DNA of 64,000 nucleotides from Hyphococcus lacteus (GCF_041058985.1 NZ_JBEHZE010000001.1:620001-684000), one strand, 5' to 3'. Positions 8,066 through 17,602 are shown, counted from the first letter of the stretch. Notes: a model not told the origin generated them from the letters alone. Numbers and translations are program-made.

Positions 8066-9844
8066 CTATGCTGCTCTAATGCCGTTAACAGATGGCGGCG
8101 GGGCAATTCGTTTTTCTTTCAGATCCCGCGCAGAAGACATCGCCCGCAAAACAGTATCGCGTGGGCCATCAACAAGTATCCGCCCACGATCAAGAACAAT
8201 GATCCGATCTACCAATCGCACCATTGACATTCTGTGGGTCACGATAAGCACCGTTCTGTCTCTTGTGGCTTCGTGTAGGCGCGCAATTAAGGCCGCCTCG
8301 GCTTGCGAATCGAGCGCACTCGATGGTTCATCTAGCAATAGAATTGACGGTTTCGGTGCCAATGCCCGCGCCAAGGCAATCGCCTGCCGCTGACCGCCCG
8401 AAAGCCCCTCACCGCGCTCGGTCAATCGCTGATCATATCCGCCCGCACTTGCGCCAACAAAATCGTGCACGCCCGAAATTTTTGCCGCTTCCAGAATATC
8501 TTCGTCGGAAATTTTATCGAGACCAAGCGCAATATTCTCCCGCACCGACCCTGAGAATAGACAAACATCTTGTAAAACCACGCCAATATTAGAACGCAAA
8601 TCAGCGGGTCGAAGCTGCCGAATATCGGTATCGTCAACAAGTACAGACCCTTCTGTCGGCTGATAAACACCTGTGATCTGGCGCACGATCGTACTTTTTC
8701 CGGAACCGTTACGCCCGAGAATTGCCACGCGTTCGCCTGGCTCTATCGTGAAAGATACATCTTCCAATGCCCTTGTGGTTTCACCCGGGTAAGAGAAGGC
8801 AACATCCCGAAACTCTATTTTTCCACTTAGCGACGGACGCGCTAAATATTCTCGTTTGGGATCGGTTTCGCTCTGCGCCGTCATCAATTCATCAAGTGAT
8901 TTATAGGATGCCATCGCCCCATTAACGCGGCTCAACAGCGATGCCACTTGCGCCAGCGGCCCCATTGCGCGCCCCGTTAAAATAACGCAAGCGATTAAAG
9001 CGCCAGTTGTGATTTCGTTTGCGCTTACTAAGAAAACACCAATGACAACAACACCGACTTGACTGGCCTGCTGAGAAAAACCGGCAGCATTTACCGCAAA
9101 TTGATTGAGGAAACGGCCAACCGTGGAAACTTTCGCATGCCGGGTTACACCGCCGCGCCAACGCGAACGCATCATCTCGCTCGCTTGAACACTTTTCACG
9201 GTTTCCAACCCGCCCAAGGTTTCAATCAGAACCGCATTTTTCTGATGGCCTTCAACCATCGCTTGCTGGGTACGTTTCAAAATCAACGGCTGGATCAAAA
9301 GTCCGGAACCTAACGCAAGCACGACCCCTAAAAGCGGAACAAACGCAATCGGCCCGCCGATCAACGCGACTGCTCCGATAAAGAAAAAGATGAAGGGTAA
9401 ATCAACAATGGCCACAAGGGTTGCAGACGAAAAGAAGTCACGAAGGTTTTCGAATTCTTTAACCAAACCTGCGATCGCCCCCGTCGCGCTTTTTCGCGCC
9501 TCCAGACGCATAGACATCAAATTATCAAAGACACTAACACCGACCGTGGCATCAAGACGTTGTCCCGCAATATCGATGAAATAACCACGCAACGATTTTA
9601 AAAGAAAATCAAAAATATGCGCGAGCATAACCCCAATCGTTAGGGCAATGAGTGATTCAATTGCTTGGTTTGGTAGAACACGGTCATAAACCGTCATAAT
9701 AAAGAACGACGAAACTAGTCCGAGCAAATTCACCACTGTCGCGGCTAAAACCGTCTGTCCATATATCTTGGTGTTTTTACGTAGCGGCCCAAATAACCAA
9801 TGCTCACTCGGCGCCATGTCTTTAAAGAATGAGCGCTTATCCAT
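8066..9844 (-). CDS. Type I secretion ABC transporter, permease-ATPase (LapB/LssB-like, no peptidase-like domain)
   Basis: A 592-aa half-transporter. The membrane domain covers about residues 30-320 (FFIMTVYDRVLPNQA, LRGYFIDIAGQRLDA are typical of the LapB/LssB group). The ATPase follows, with Walker A GRNGSGKST (377-385), signature LSGGQ (481-485), Walker B ILLLDE (501-506) and H-loop His537. LapB-type proteins usually have an additional N-terminal C39 peptidase-like domain of about 130 residues; it is absent. The ATG at 9844 overlaps the tolC stop by 8 bases and is preferred to in-frame starts at 9877 and 9907. It powers export of an RTX-type or similar protein; no such substrate is in the window. 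Confidence 0.92.
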   Translation of the reverse strand: MDKRSFFKDMAPSEHWLFGPLRKNTKIYGQTVLAATVVNLLGLVSSFFIMTVYDRVLPNQAIESLIALTIGVMLAHIFDFLLKSLRGYFIDIAGQRLDATVGVSVFDNLMSMRLEARKSATGAIAGLVKEFENLRDFFSSATLVAIVDLPFIFFFIGAVALIGGPIAFVPLLGVVLALGSGLLIQPLILKRTQQAMVEGHQKNAVLIETLGGLETVKSVQASEMMRSRWRGGVTRHAKVSTVGRFLNQFAVNAAGFSQQASQVGVVVIGVFLVSANEITTGALIACVILTGRAMGPLAQVASLLSRVNGAMASYKSLDELMTAQSETDPKREYLARPSLSGKIEFRDVAFSYPGETTRALEDVSFTIEPGERVAILGRNGSGKSTIVRQITGVYQPTEGSVLVDDTDIRQLRPADLRSNIGVVLQDVCLFSGSVRENIALGLDKISDEDILEAAKISGVHDFVGASAGGYDQRLTERGEGLSGGQRQAIALARALAPKPSILLLDEPSSALDSQAEAALIARLHEATRDRTVLIVTHRMSMVRLVDRIIVLDRGRILVDGPRDTVLRAMSSARDLKEKRIAPPPSVNGIRAA

Positions 9845-11336
9845 TTGCATCACCAAATCGCACTTCATTATATTCATTCTCTGGAGAAAACAGACGGAGT
9901 AAATCACCTGTATGTTCCATCAGTGCGTAACCAGCGATATCACGCCCTGAGAGGCCAATGAGATATGCGACACCTGCATCAAAATAATCATTTTCTGCCT
10001 GAAGAACATCAATCAAATCACCGCGCGATAGCTTGTATCGTTCTAAAACCAATTCACGGGTTTCATCATGCGCCACAAGCGCGTCAGCAAGCGAACTAAG
10101 CCGGGCATCTGCGCTCTGAAGACGCTCATAAGCCATCGCCGCTTCACGAGCGACATCTTGTCGAATACGCTCTTCGTTGTATTTTTCTTTGCGTGCGCGA
10201 GATCGTGCAATGGCAATATCCGCCGCACGACTTCCTCCACCAAAAATATTGTAATTGATCTTTAGGCCAGCCCGAACATCAAAGTCATCGCCGCCCTCAA
10301 AGATATCATATTTTACAGCATCAACGGATAACCGCACCTCTGGCATACGCGCACTTTTCGCAACTTTGACATCAGCTTGGCGGGCATCTAACCGCGCTTG
10401 CGCAACCGATATCTCTGGGTTTTGTTCCAGCGCCGTTGCCACAGTTTCGTTTCGCGAATTTACGTCTGGTGTTGCCATTCCTGGGCGTTTTAGTTTTGGC
10501 GGTGCGTCACCAAAAAACTCTTCATAGGCGATGTCCGTAAAAAGCTTGCTCTCTTGAATTTCTGAAAGCCTAGCGCGCGCCGCCGACAACCGCGCGAATG
10601 CGCGCGTTACATCTGCTCTTGATCCAGCGCCTAGACGTTCACGCTCTTTTACATCCGCGAGGATTTCTTCATTGCGCCGGATGAACGCTTCAGCGAAGGC
10701 CACAAGGGCTTGGTGAGCTGCAACATCGTGATAAGCCGTTAACGCTGAAAGTGCGAGGTTATTGATCTGCGAGCTCATGGCGAATTTATATTCTCGGTCG
10801 AGTGCGCGTGCCCCGCGGATACGTTGGATTGTCGCGCCGCCATCAAAAATTAACTGCGACGCTGAAATACCTGCGGTGTATTGCTCACGCGGGCGCAACG
10901 ATTCCACCACATTATCTGTGCCCGTGGCAAACTCACGCGTCAGAGAATAGTCGCCGTTCAATTGTGCCGATAATTGCGGGTATAACGCCGATTTTGCACG
11001 ATGACGAACCGCGTTCGCCTCGCCAAGGTCAGACGCAGTGGCATGGAATGCAGGATGCCGCCCCACCGCACGCCGGATTGCCGTTGTAAAATCTGAAGCG
11101 GATTGTTGTTCCGTGACGAGGTAACTCGCGGGACCAAGTGCATGTTCGAGTTTTGAATTCGCTGTAAATGTATCACGAGCCGCGCCAGAATTAGATTTGC
11201 CTTCCTCTACAGGGGCAACGATATCGCCGGGGTAAACCGATCCGACTTCGGCAATATTATCCTGTGCCCCAATCGCTACGCTAGGCAAAATAATTGCGAT
11301 GACACTAAATAGAAAAACCGTCCGAAGTCTGATCAT
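9837..11336 (-). CDS. TolC-family outer-membrane channel of the type I secretion system
   Basis: A 499-aa outer-membrane efflux protein. The signal peptide at residues 1-24 ends SVAIGA; two OEP repeats follow (about 65-270 and 275-470), each with the coiled-coil tunnel and beta-barrel pattern, e.g. TAGISASQLIFDGG and RAGLKINYNIFGGGS. The ATG at 11336 is chosen over an upstream GTG-like extension because it starts exactly at the signal peptide. First gene of the tolC-ABC-hlyD operon and overlaps the ABC start by 8 bases. A perfect 8-bp palindrome lies 53 bases upstream. Confidence 0.92.
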   Translation of the reverse strand: MIRLRTVFLFSVIAIILPSVAIGAQDNIAEVGSVYPGDIVAPVEEGKSNSGAARDTFTANSKLEHALGPASYLVTEQQSASDFTTAIRRAVGRHPAFHATASDLGEANAVRHRAKSALYPQLSAQLNGDYSLTREFATGTDNVVESLRPREQYTAGISASQLIFDGGATIQRIRGARALDREYKFAMSSQINNLALSALTAYHDVAAHQALVAFAEAFIRRNEEILADVKERERLGAGSRADVTRAFARLSAARARLSEIQESKLFTDIAYEEFFGDAPPKLKRPGMATPDVNSRNETVATALEQNPEISVAQARLDARQADVKVAKSARMPEVRLSVDAVKYDIFEGGDDFDVRAGLKINYNIFGGGSRAADIAIARSRARKEKYNEERIRQDVAREAAMAYERLQSADARLSSLADALVAHDETRELVLERYKLSRGDLIDVLQAENDYFDAGVAYLIGLSGRDIAGYALMEHTGDLLRLFSPENEYNEVRFGDANG

Positions 11337-11388
11337 CAACCATACCCATCCGCATAAACAACACACGGCATGGTGCCGCGCACTCGTG

Positions 11389-11410
11389 TTAAGGTTAACC
11401 AAAACCTTAA
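11389..11410. promoter_or_regulatory. Palindromic operator candidate upstream of the type I secretion operon
   Basis: TTAAGGTT (11389-11396) and AACCTTAA (11403-11410) form a perfect inverted repeat with a 6-base spacer, 53 bases before the tolC ATG. Size, symmetry and position suit a dimeric repressor or activator. It contains TTAA half-sites reminiscent of CtrA, but the spacing (8) is not the TTAA-N7-TTAA consensus. Confidence 0.45.
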
Positions 11411-11513
11411 TAGAGTGAGATCACTGACAAAGGCTTAATTAGAGAGAATTCGCCCACACTCAGACTAGGAAGAAAGATGAAACATTCTTAAAAACTTTCT
11501 TGCGAAGCTTTAA

Positions 11514-12635
11514 TTAGTTTTTAATAAATTCAGCTTGTTTGCCATTAACGATACTAAGCAAGGCCGCTTCAAATTCATCGGTCGCCGTTTCCCAATCGCG
11601 GCGGCGTGCCGTTTCAACGCAATTTTCTGAAAGGCGAGACCAATCCTCTTCGGTAAGTTCGAGAATTTTTTGTGTGGCTTTTACCGCTGAATCAACGTCG
11701 TGAGAAATGATCGCACCATTCTTTTCGGAGACCAGTTGGGGGGCTGCCCCGGCCGGGGTCGCAACAACAGGTGTTCCGCTCGCCATCGCCTCTAAGATCG
11801 GCAATCCATATCCTTCGCTGTCGCTCGTAAACAGCCAAACATCACAGCTACCGTAAATTTTCGCGATATCTTTTCCCGTTGGCTTCAGGGTGAATTCTAT
11901 CCAGTTAGGCATTTTGTGTTCTGGCCTCGGCGCATGGCTTCCAAACGCAATGACGCGCAGATCCGGATATATTTTCTTAAGTTTTCGGCATGTTTCAATT
12001 GCGAGTGGAGAGTTTTTTCTCTGCGCGACAGAATAGAGAAATCCCACCACTGGGTGATCCGATTTTTTGCGCGTAGAATTATTAAATTTTTCGTAGTCAA
12101 TTACATTTTCTACAAAAAATGGCTCTCTAATATTATCATAATTAACCATTTCCTCTCGCAACCAATCCGACACAACAATCTTATAATACGGTAGGTTATA
12201 AACTGCTTTCACTCGTTCAATTGGTAGATACGGAAAAATTTCATGATCTTGGATTAAATGGAATTTTTTAAACCTATTGGTCGCGCTAGATATCCACTCG
12301 CCAGTTTCCCACCATGTAGCAATAAGTACATCCGCGTCAGGTAAATCAGCCGGGGCCAATTCTCGCACGCCGTTAATTATCTTTATCTCGACATTTCTGT
12401 TTTCTAAAAATGGCGGTGACGCGACTGATTTCGGTTTTTGCTTCGATCTGAATAAATTTTTGATCTTACCTTTGAGCGTTCTTGGCTTAGGTGCGCCTCC
12501 CTCTGGCGCTATCAACGTAACTTCGTGCCCACGACGCTGAAGATGATCTGCATATCCCGCAACAATTCGAAAGCCGCCGGTTTCACTAAGGGACCCCGCC
12601 GCCTGAACAAAAACAATCTTCAACTTCTCTTTCAT
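11514..12635 (-). CDS. GT4 family glycosyltransferase
   Basis: A 373-aa GT-B enzyme with a Gly-rich N-terminal loop (GSLSETGGFRIVAGYADHL) and the GT4 donor-site motif SEGYGLPILEAMASGTPVVAT in the C-terminal domain, whose glutamates bind the nucleotide sugar. LIQDHEIFPYLP in the middle resembles fucosyl/rhamnosyl-type GT4 proteins that handle polysaccharide repeat units. The gene is visibly more AT-rich than its neighbours (the last 150 bases and 12060-12260 especially), a hint of acquisition. The ATG at 12635 is chosen over a GTG at 12644. It lies 19 bases downstream of the flippase stop. Confidence 0.88.
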   Translation of the reverse strand: MKEKLKIVFVQAAGSLSETGGFRIVAGYADHLQRRGHEVTLIAPEGGAPKPRTLKGKIKNLFRSKQKPKSVASPPFLENRNVEIKIINGVRELAPADLPDADVLIATWWETGEWISSATNRFKKFHLIQDHEIFPYLPIERVKAVYNLPYYKIVVSDWLREEMVNYDNIREPFFVENVIDYEKFNNSTRKKSDHPVVGFLYSVAQRKNSPLAIETCRKLKKIYPDLRVIAFGSHAPRPEHKMPNWIEFTLKPTGKDIAKIYGSCDVWLFTSDSEGYGLPILEAMASGTPVVATPAGAAPQLVSEKNGAIISHDVDSAVKATQKILELTEEDWSRLSENCVETARRRDWETATDEFEAALLSIVNGKQAEFIKN

Positions 12636-12654
12636 CCGTCGCACAAATCCGAAT

Positions 12655-14061
12655 TCAGGTTGTAAACATCAACATAGCGGCCAAAATTATCGCCGCTGCG
12701 ATCATCCGTCCCTCAACCATTGGATCAATTCTCATCAATTTTTTTCCCAAAGCCCAAACTGTTGGCAAGGTGACAATGGCAATAGAGGCGTAAATTATAA
12801 TTGCGGCTTTCTCATCCAAATATGTCATGGCTAATGGCAAAGCTAAAACCATCACTATTCCACCAATGACTGTTACCGCCGTAAATCCTTTACTGTTTCC
12901 GGACGCCAAAACGGCCGTGTTAATAAGGCGGTACGGCAAAAATAATAATGTCGGCGCGAGTAACTTTACGTAATATCCAACCCCGTCAAAGTCATCTGGA
13001 TAGATCAACGCAAAAATTGGTTCTGCCAGAAAAAATGCCCCGAAGGCCATTGCGATTGCCGAGGCATCTATCAACAGTCGTATTTTTTTGTAGAGTGCCG
13101 CAAGGTTTTGCGGTTCATCACGCAAAACCTCACTGAATGCAGGAAAAAACACTCTTCCGATAACGGATTGAATAATGGATACTGCAGCCATAACCCAAAT
13201 CGCCGCAATTGCATAAAGGCTGAATGAGTCTGCCTTCATCATCCATCCAAAAATTAATTGATCGCCACGATTCAGAATAAATCCGAAAAAAGATGCAATG
13301 ATCAGCCATTTTCCAAAACTGAAAATCTCATCAAAATGAGTGCGATCAAGCTGGAGTCCCATTCGCGGGCCCGAGAAAATAACATGAGAAAGTATCGTGG
13401 CGAACATCGCCCCGGAGAGCGTCCCGATGACCAGTGCCCAAATACCAAATCCCGAATAAGCAAGGCTGATCGTCACGACCATGGCAAAAACTTGCTGCCC
13501 AATCTCCAACCCAACAACACGGTTCATTTCTAACCGACGCTCGGCCAGTGATCGATTTGTGGAACCCAAACCGCTGATTGGTAACTGAACCCCAATCACG
13601 ACCATCAATAAAGGCAGCACCGGGTCTGCGAAAATGCTCTCCGCATTGACCACCCCGCCCTTGGTCAGCAAGTAAACCCCTAGCGCGGCCAACATGATGA
13701 TGCCCCAAACCAACAAATTTCTTAAGATTTGGGTGGTCCATGCGGTACGCATGAAGGCCGGTTTGTCGCTGTTCTGGCTGCGGATAACGCTGGAACCAAT
13801 GCCGATATCAGTCAGCATCACTGCCCAGATATTGATGGAAAGCGCCACCGCCATGAGGCCAAAGACCTCTGGCATCAAAAGACGTGTTAGAATCAAATTG
13901 GAAAACAAACGAAGTACTTGGCTAATACCAAAACCGCTCATTATGGCACCGCCGCTCGTCAAAATTCGCCGCCGCAACGAATGCGCGGGTAAATTTGATG
14001 CTGTCGTTTCGTCGCTGGTCATCTTGTTAACACTATTTTTCGACATCCGCCGTCTGATCAT
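12655..14061 (-). CDS. Oligosaccharide flippase (Wzx/PST family)
   Basis: A 468-aa integral membrane protein with about 12-14 hydrophobic helices. The start of the membrane part, RILTSGGAIMSGFGISQVLRLFSNLILTRLL, is typical of polysaccharide-transport MATE-like flippases (lipopolysaccharide biosynthesis protein family). It should flip undecaprenyl-linked repeat units across the inner membrane. Located between the GT4 gene and the divergent polymerase-like gene, completing a Wzx/Wzy-type pathway. A second ATG at 14046 is a possible start. Confidence 0.88.
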   Translation of the reverse strand: MIRRRMSKNSVNKMTSDETTASNLPAHSLRRRILTSGGAIMSGFGISQVLRLFSNLILTRLLMPEVFGLMAVALSINIWAVMLTDIGIGSSVIRSQNSDKPAFMRTAWTTQILRNLLVWGIIMLAALGVYLLTKGGVVNAESIFADPVLPLLMVVIGVQLPISGLGSTNRSLAERRLEMNRVVGLEIGQQVFAMVVTISLAYSGFGIWALVIGTLSGAMFATILSHVIFSGPRMGLQLDRTHFDEIFSFGKWLIIASFFGFILNRGDQLIFGWMMKADSFSLYAIAAIWVMAAVSIIQSVIGRVFFPAFSEVLRDEPQNLAALYKKIRLLIDASAIAMAFGAFFLAEPIFALIYPDDFDGVGYYVKLLAPTLLFLPYRLINTAVLASGNSKGFTAVTVIGGIVMVLALPLAMTYLDEKAAIIIYASIAIVTLPTVWALGKKLMRIDPMVEGRMIAAAIILAAMLMFTT

Positions 14062-14203
14062 CGCAACTACGATAATAAAGTTGACAAATCTATGACTTCT
14101 ATGGGGTTTCCCATCTGGTGCGGCTCATGCATTGTCAAACGCCGTTTACATTAACACGCCCGGCCCAGCCCATGGCCAACGATTCGAGCTGAAATAATTT
14201 CCT

Positions 14204-15757
14204 ATGTCGACGCATTACAAAGCCTTCATCGTCGTTTTCGTGCTCTCCGTGATCGGGTTCGTCTTCTTCAGAAAGCCCTATGCGGCAGCTATCGGGGCGA
14301 AGCGTTTTGATAATTGGCGTAATTTGTGGTTGGCCATAACCGCCTGTCTGTTTTTAATTCCCAGCTTCTGGCCCTATGTCATTATATCAGCGCTTGTTGT
14401 CTTGTTCATGTCGAGACCAGACCCGCTGAAGTCAGCCCTTTTTATGTTGTTGCTTTTCGTTTCGCCAAATATTGGTGATGCGATACCGGGGTTTGCTGGG
14501 ATCAACAAATTCATCATGGTTACGCCACAAGCAGTCTTTACGTTCGTGCTGCTTATTCCGGCGATGATTGCCGCACCGAAAATGAAAAAACTAACGCCTG
14601 TCGGATCAGCCGCGGACGTCTGTTTTTTACTTTTTCTGGCGCTGCAGTTAATACTCTGTCTGCGCGGCCCGACGGTAACGCACATTATCCGCACGATGAT
14701 CGAGCAGTTTCTCGTTATTGCGCCGTTCTATTTTGTTTTCAGTAGAGCACCAAAGTCACTTTCAGATATTAGGATAATTTCAGCAGCTTACACGATGCCG
14801 ATCCTAATTTTGTCCGTCCTGTCAATCTTAGAGTTAATCCGTACATGGCATTTTTATACCAGTGTCGGCTATAATTGGTTCGGCGCAATGCCCTTTACCT
14901 ACACTATGCGCGATGGGTTTTTACGCGCATCAGCGTCAGTGATTGACCCAATTGTTTGGGGTTTTATTGCCATGACGGGCATCGGTGTGGGTTTAGCGTT
15001 CTTTACTGAGAACTTTTCTAAATTCTATAAAAGCCTTGGGTTCGGTTTACTGACAATAGGCTTATTGATGTCACTCTCACGCGGACCTTGGATGGGTGCC
15101 GTCGCGATGATTTTGGCCTTTGTTGCGATCAGTCCAAAAGCTATGACCCGCGCAGTACAGCTAGGTGCAGCCAGCGTATTGGGCGGCTTGATCGCAATGG
15201 TGACGCCATTCGGGCAAAAAATCCTGAATCTATTGCCGTTTGTTGGCACAACCGCGGGCGACACAATTTCATATCGCCAACAACTACTTAAGGCCGCACG
15301 TGAGGTAATGGCAGAAAATCCATTTTTTGGATCTTCAAATTATCTCGACCACCCGAAACTCGAAGCCTTGCGACAAGGTCAAGGCATTATCGACATCGTC
15401 AATAGCTATCTAGAGGTCGGACTCAAAAGCGGGTTTGTCGGAATAGCATTATTCGTCGGTGTCTTTTTGTTCGCACTCATGTCTCTACGCGGTGCTATGA
15501 AATCTGCGATCACGTATAACCCAACGCTAGCGCTTTATTGCCGTGCTTATTTTGCGACTATTGTCGGGATTATGATCACGATCTTCACGACAAGTAGCGT
15601 CTACCACACGCCGATCGTGTATTGGAGTATACTTGGACTAGCAATTGCGCTCGCACGAATTGAACGACATTGTCGGCTTCACCAAGGCTCCCCCAATATA
15701 AATGCGCAGCCACTCGCGCCAGAAGCCGAGGCAACGCCAGAATTCAACTGGAAATAA
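14204..15757 (+). CDS. O-antigen polymerase/ligase-like membrane protein (Wzy/WaaL)
   Basis: A 517-aa multispanning protein with about 11-12 TM helices and a large periplasmic loop (about residues 340-410, starting near GTTAGDTISYRQQLLKAAREVM), followed by IIDIVNSYLEVGLKSGFVG. This is the layout of the Wzy_C/O-antigen ligase family. Beside a flippase and glycosyltransferases it is most likely the repeat-unit polymerase of the local exopolysaccharide, though ligases look the same by sequence. Divergent from the flippase; 142 bases separate the two starts. Confidence 0.82.
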   Translation: MSTHYKAFIVVFVLSVIGFVFFRKPYAAAIGAKRFDNWRNLWLAITACLFLIPSFWPYVIISALVVLFMSRPDPLKSALFMLLLFVSPNIGDAIPGFAGINKFIMVTPQAVFTFVLLIPAMIAAPKMKKLTPVGSAADVCFLLFLALQLILCLRGPTVTHIIRTMIEQFLVIAPFYFVFSRAPKSLSDIRIISAAYTMPILILSVLSILELIRTWHFYTSVGYNWFGAMPFTYTMRDGFLRASASVIDPIVWGFIAMTGIGVGLAFFTENFSKFYKSLGFGLLTIGLLMSLSRGPWMGAVAMILAFVAISPKAMTRAVQLGAASVLGGLIAMVTPFGQKILNLLPFVGTTAGDTISYRQQLLKAAREVMAENPFFGSSNYLDHPKLEALRQGQGIIDIVNSYLEVGLKSGFVGIALFVGVFLFALMSLRGAMKSAITYNPTLALYCRAYFATIVGIMITIFTTSSVYHTPIVYWSILGLAIALARIERHCRLHQGSPNINAQPLAPEAEATPEFNWK

Positions 15758-15764
15758 TCACGCC

Positions 15765-15815
15765 GTAACATTGCAACTGCATTGCACAGTGGGAGGCAAT
15801 GCCCCCTGATGTTAC
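15765..15815. repeat. Nested inverted repeat between the polymerase and crotonase genes
   Basis: Outer arms GTAACAT (15765-15771) and ATGTTAC (15809-15815) enclose inner arms GCATTGC (15779-15785) and GCAATGC (15796-15802). Together they can fold into one long interrupted hairpin that fills much of the 97-base gap. No T-run follows, so a Rho-independent terminator is unlikely; an operator or a structured leader is possible. Confidence 0.4.
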
Positions 15816-15854
15816 CTTCAGCAATCATAGTTGAGATTGCTGGAGGCGCGCCGC

Positions 15855-16679
15855 ATGACGTCATTACCTGAAACAGAAACGCTTATTCTTGAAATTCAAG
15901 ACGGATGGTTGACGATATCTCTCAACCGTCCTGAAAGTCGTAACGCGCTATCCGATGAAATGGCCACCGAATTATTCGCAGCGTTAAGCAGTGTCACCAA
16001 TGACCGGACCATTCGCGGGATTACTTTGCGTGGCAAGAACGGCATTTTTTGCGCTGGCGGGGACCTAAAAGGTTTCCAAAAAAGCCTGGCGGGCAACTTT
16101 TCCTTTGATGACGCTAAAACCATGAGCCAAAAAGCGGGCGAGCTTTTTGCGCTCATTAACAGCATGCCGCAAGTTGTCATTGCTATGGTTGAAGGTGCTG
16201 CAATCGCCGGCGGGCTCGGTATGGCGTGCTGCGCCGATTTCGTCGTCGCGGTTGAAGACGCTAAATTCTCGCTAACGGAGACAATGTTAGGAATATCTCC
16301 GGCACAGATCGCGCCTTTCGTTATTCAGCGCACCGGGCAAATGGCTGCGCGCCGCCTGATGCTGACGGGTGCACGATTTGATGGCAGCGAAGCCCACAAA
16401 CTTGGGATCGTCGATATTGTCGTCAAAACCGCTAAAGAGGGTAATGCGGCTGAACAAGACATTCGCAAAAATGTTATCCGGTGCGCACCCGGCGCAAACG
16501 CAATTACAAAAGAAATTGTCCGTGCCACGGCCTATATGAATACAGACGCTATGATCGATTTTGCAGCCGACGGTTTCGCTAAATGTATGCTCGGTGATGA
16601 AGGCCGGGAAGGCATCCTGTCGTTTATTGAAAAGCGCAAACCAGATTGGGCACAAACAAATAGTTTGGATGAGGAATAA
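15855..16679 (+). CDS. Enoyl-CoA hydratase/isomerase (crotonase) family protein
   Basis: A 274-aa crotonase. LNRPESRNALS near the N-terminus, then the oxyanion-hole segments FCAGGDLKGFQ and EGAAIAGGLGMACCADFVVA. The ATG at 15855 has GGAGG 8 bases upstream; an in-frame TTG at 15831 does not. It acts on an acyl-CoA (hydration, isomerisation or related chemistry), but the substrate cannot be read from sequence. The following gene starts on the last base of its stop codon, so both belong to one operon. Confidence 0.88.
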   Translation: MTSLPETETLILEIQDGWLTISLNRPESRNALSDEMATELFAALSSVTNDRTIRGITLRGKNGIFCAGGDLKGFQKSLAGNFSFDDAKTMSQKAGELFALINSMPQVVIAMVEGAAIAGGLGMACCADFVVAVEDAKFSLTETMLGISPAQIAPFVIQRTGQMAARRLMLTGARFDGSEAHKLGIVDIVVKTAKEGNAAEQDIRKNVIRCAPGANAITKEIVRATAYMNTDAMIDFAADGFAKCMLGDEGREGILSFIEKRKPDWAQTNSLDEE

Positions 16680-17512
16680 TGCATAACGCAGCTAAAGATT
16701 TTTTGACTGAATGTGATACCTTGTATGATCTCCTCTGCAACATTGACGAGCAAGATTTGAAATGCGTAACACAGTTCAAAAAATGGACGATCGAAGACAT
16801 CGTTGCACATCTCCATATGTGGAACGTCACCGCATTATTAACGCTCAAAGACCAAGAACAATTTCGATCCTTTCTTGCCGACATACTGCCCGTGATGGGA
16901 CAAGAAGGGCACATAAAGGCTCAACGATTCTGGTTAGAAAAGCATAGTAACAACGCACAGGGACGAGCCCTAATAGACACATGGCGGTCGTTTTACCCAC
17001 AACTCGCAGGCGCATATCGCCAAACATCCCCAGACCAAAGGGTTGCATGGGTCGGCCCGGAGATGACCACAACCGCAAAAATAATCGCGCGACAGATGGA
17101 AAGTTGGGCCCACGGCCAAGCAATTTTCGATATTCTTGGTGCTGAGCGCGAGGATAGCGATCGTATCCGTAATATTTGCCACCTTGGTGTCACGACATAT
17201 AGCTGGACATTCCGCAACCGCCAGATCACGCCGCCACAACCAAAGCCCCATGTCCGTTTAACCGCCCCATCTGGTGCGGAGTGGAGTTGGAATGACGCGC
17301 AAACCGACAACTTTGTCCGCGGCAGCGCGGTCGAGTTCGCCCAGGTTGTCACGCAAACCCGCAATATTGCAGACACAAAGCTAGAGACCTTCGGCGATGC
17401 AGCAACGCAATGGATGGCGATTGCGCAATGCTTTGCCGGACCGCCCGAAGATCCGCCAGCAATAGGCACTCGTTTCATAAATAAATGGCGCGTACAAATC
17501 AAAATCCGTTAG
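16679..17512 (+). CDS. TIGR03084-like DinB/maleylpyruvate-isomerase-fold protein
   Basis: A 277-aa protein with a DinB-like four-helix metal-binding N-terminal domain: KKWTIEDIVAHLHMWN carries the first His pair and MESWAHGQAIFDIL the later metal His. It continues into a C-terminal alpha/beta domain (about 190-270). Length and motifs match the TIGR03084 group, related to mycothiol-dependent maleylpyruvate isomerase; function is not established. Translation is coupled to the crotonase gene (TAATG overlap), suggesting a joint role in acyl-CoA or organic-acid metabolism. Confidence 0.72.
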   Translation: MHNAAKDFLTECDTLYDLLCNIDEQDLKCVTQFKKWTIEDIVAHLHMWNVTALLTLKDQEQFRSFLADILPVMGQEGHIKAQRFWLEKHSNNAQGRALIDTWRSFYPQLAGAYRQTSPDQRVAWVGPEMTTTAKIIARQMESWAHGQAIFDILGAEREDSDRIRNICHLGVTTYSWTFRNRQITPPQPKPHVRLTAPSGAEWSWNDAQTDNFVRGSAVEFAQVVTQTRNIADTKLETFGDAATQWMAIAQCFAGPPEDPPAIGTRFINKWRVQIKIR

Positions 17513-17602
17513 GCCTTACTTATACTTGCCTTTTTGCATAAGCACCCATAGATTTATCGACGGTCCGCAGCGCTATTCCCTACTGCGGCCAAGGGGGGAA
17601 CT

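Noticed and set aside
16287..16655. Reverse-strand frame (122 codons) opposite the crotonase gene
   Set aside because: Antisense shadow of conserved crotonase motifs; no ribosome site or homology.
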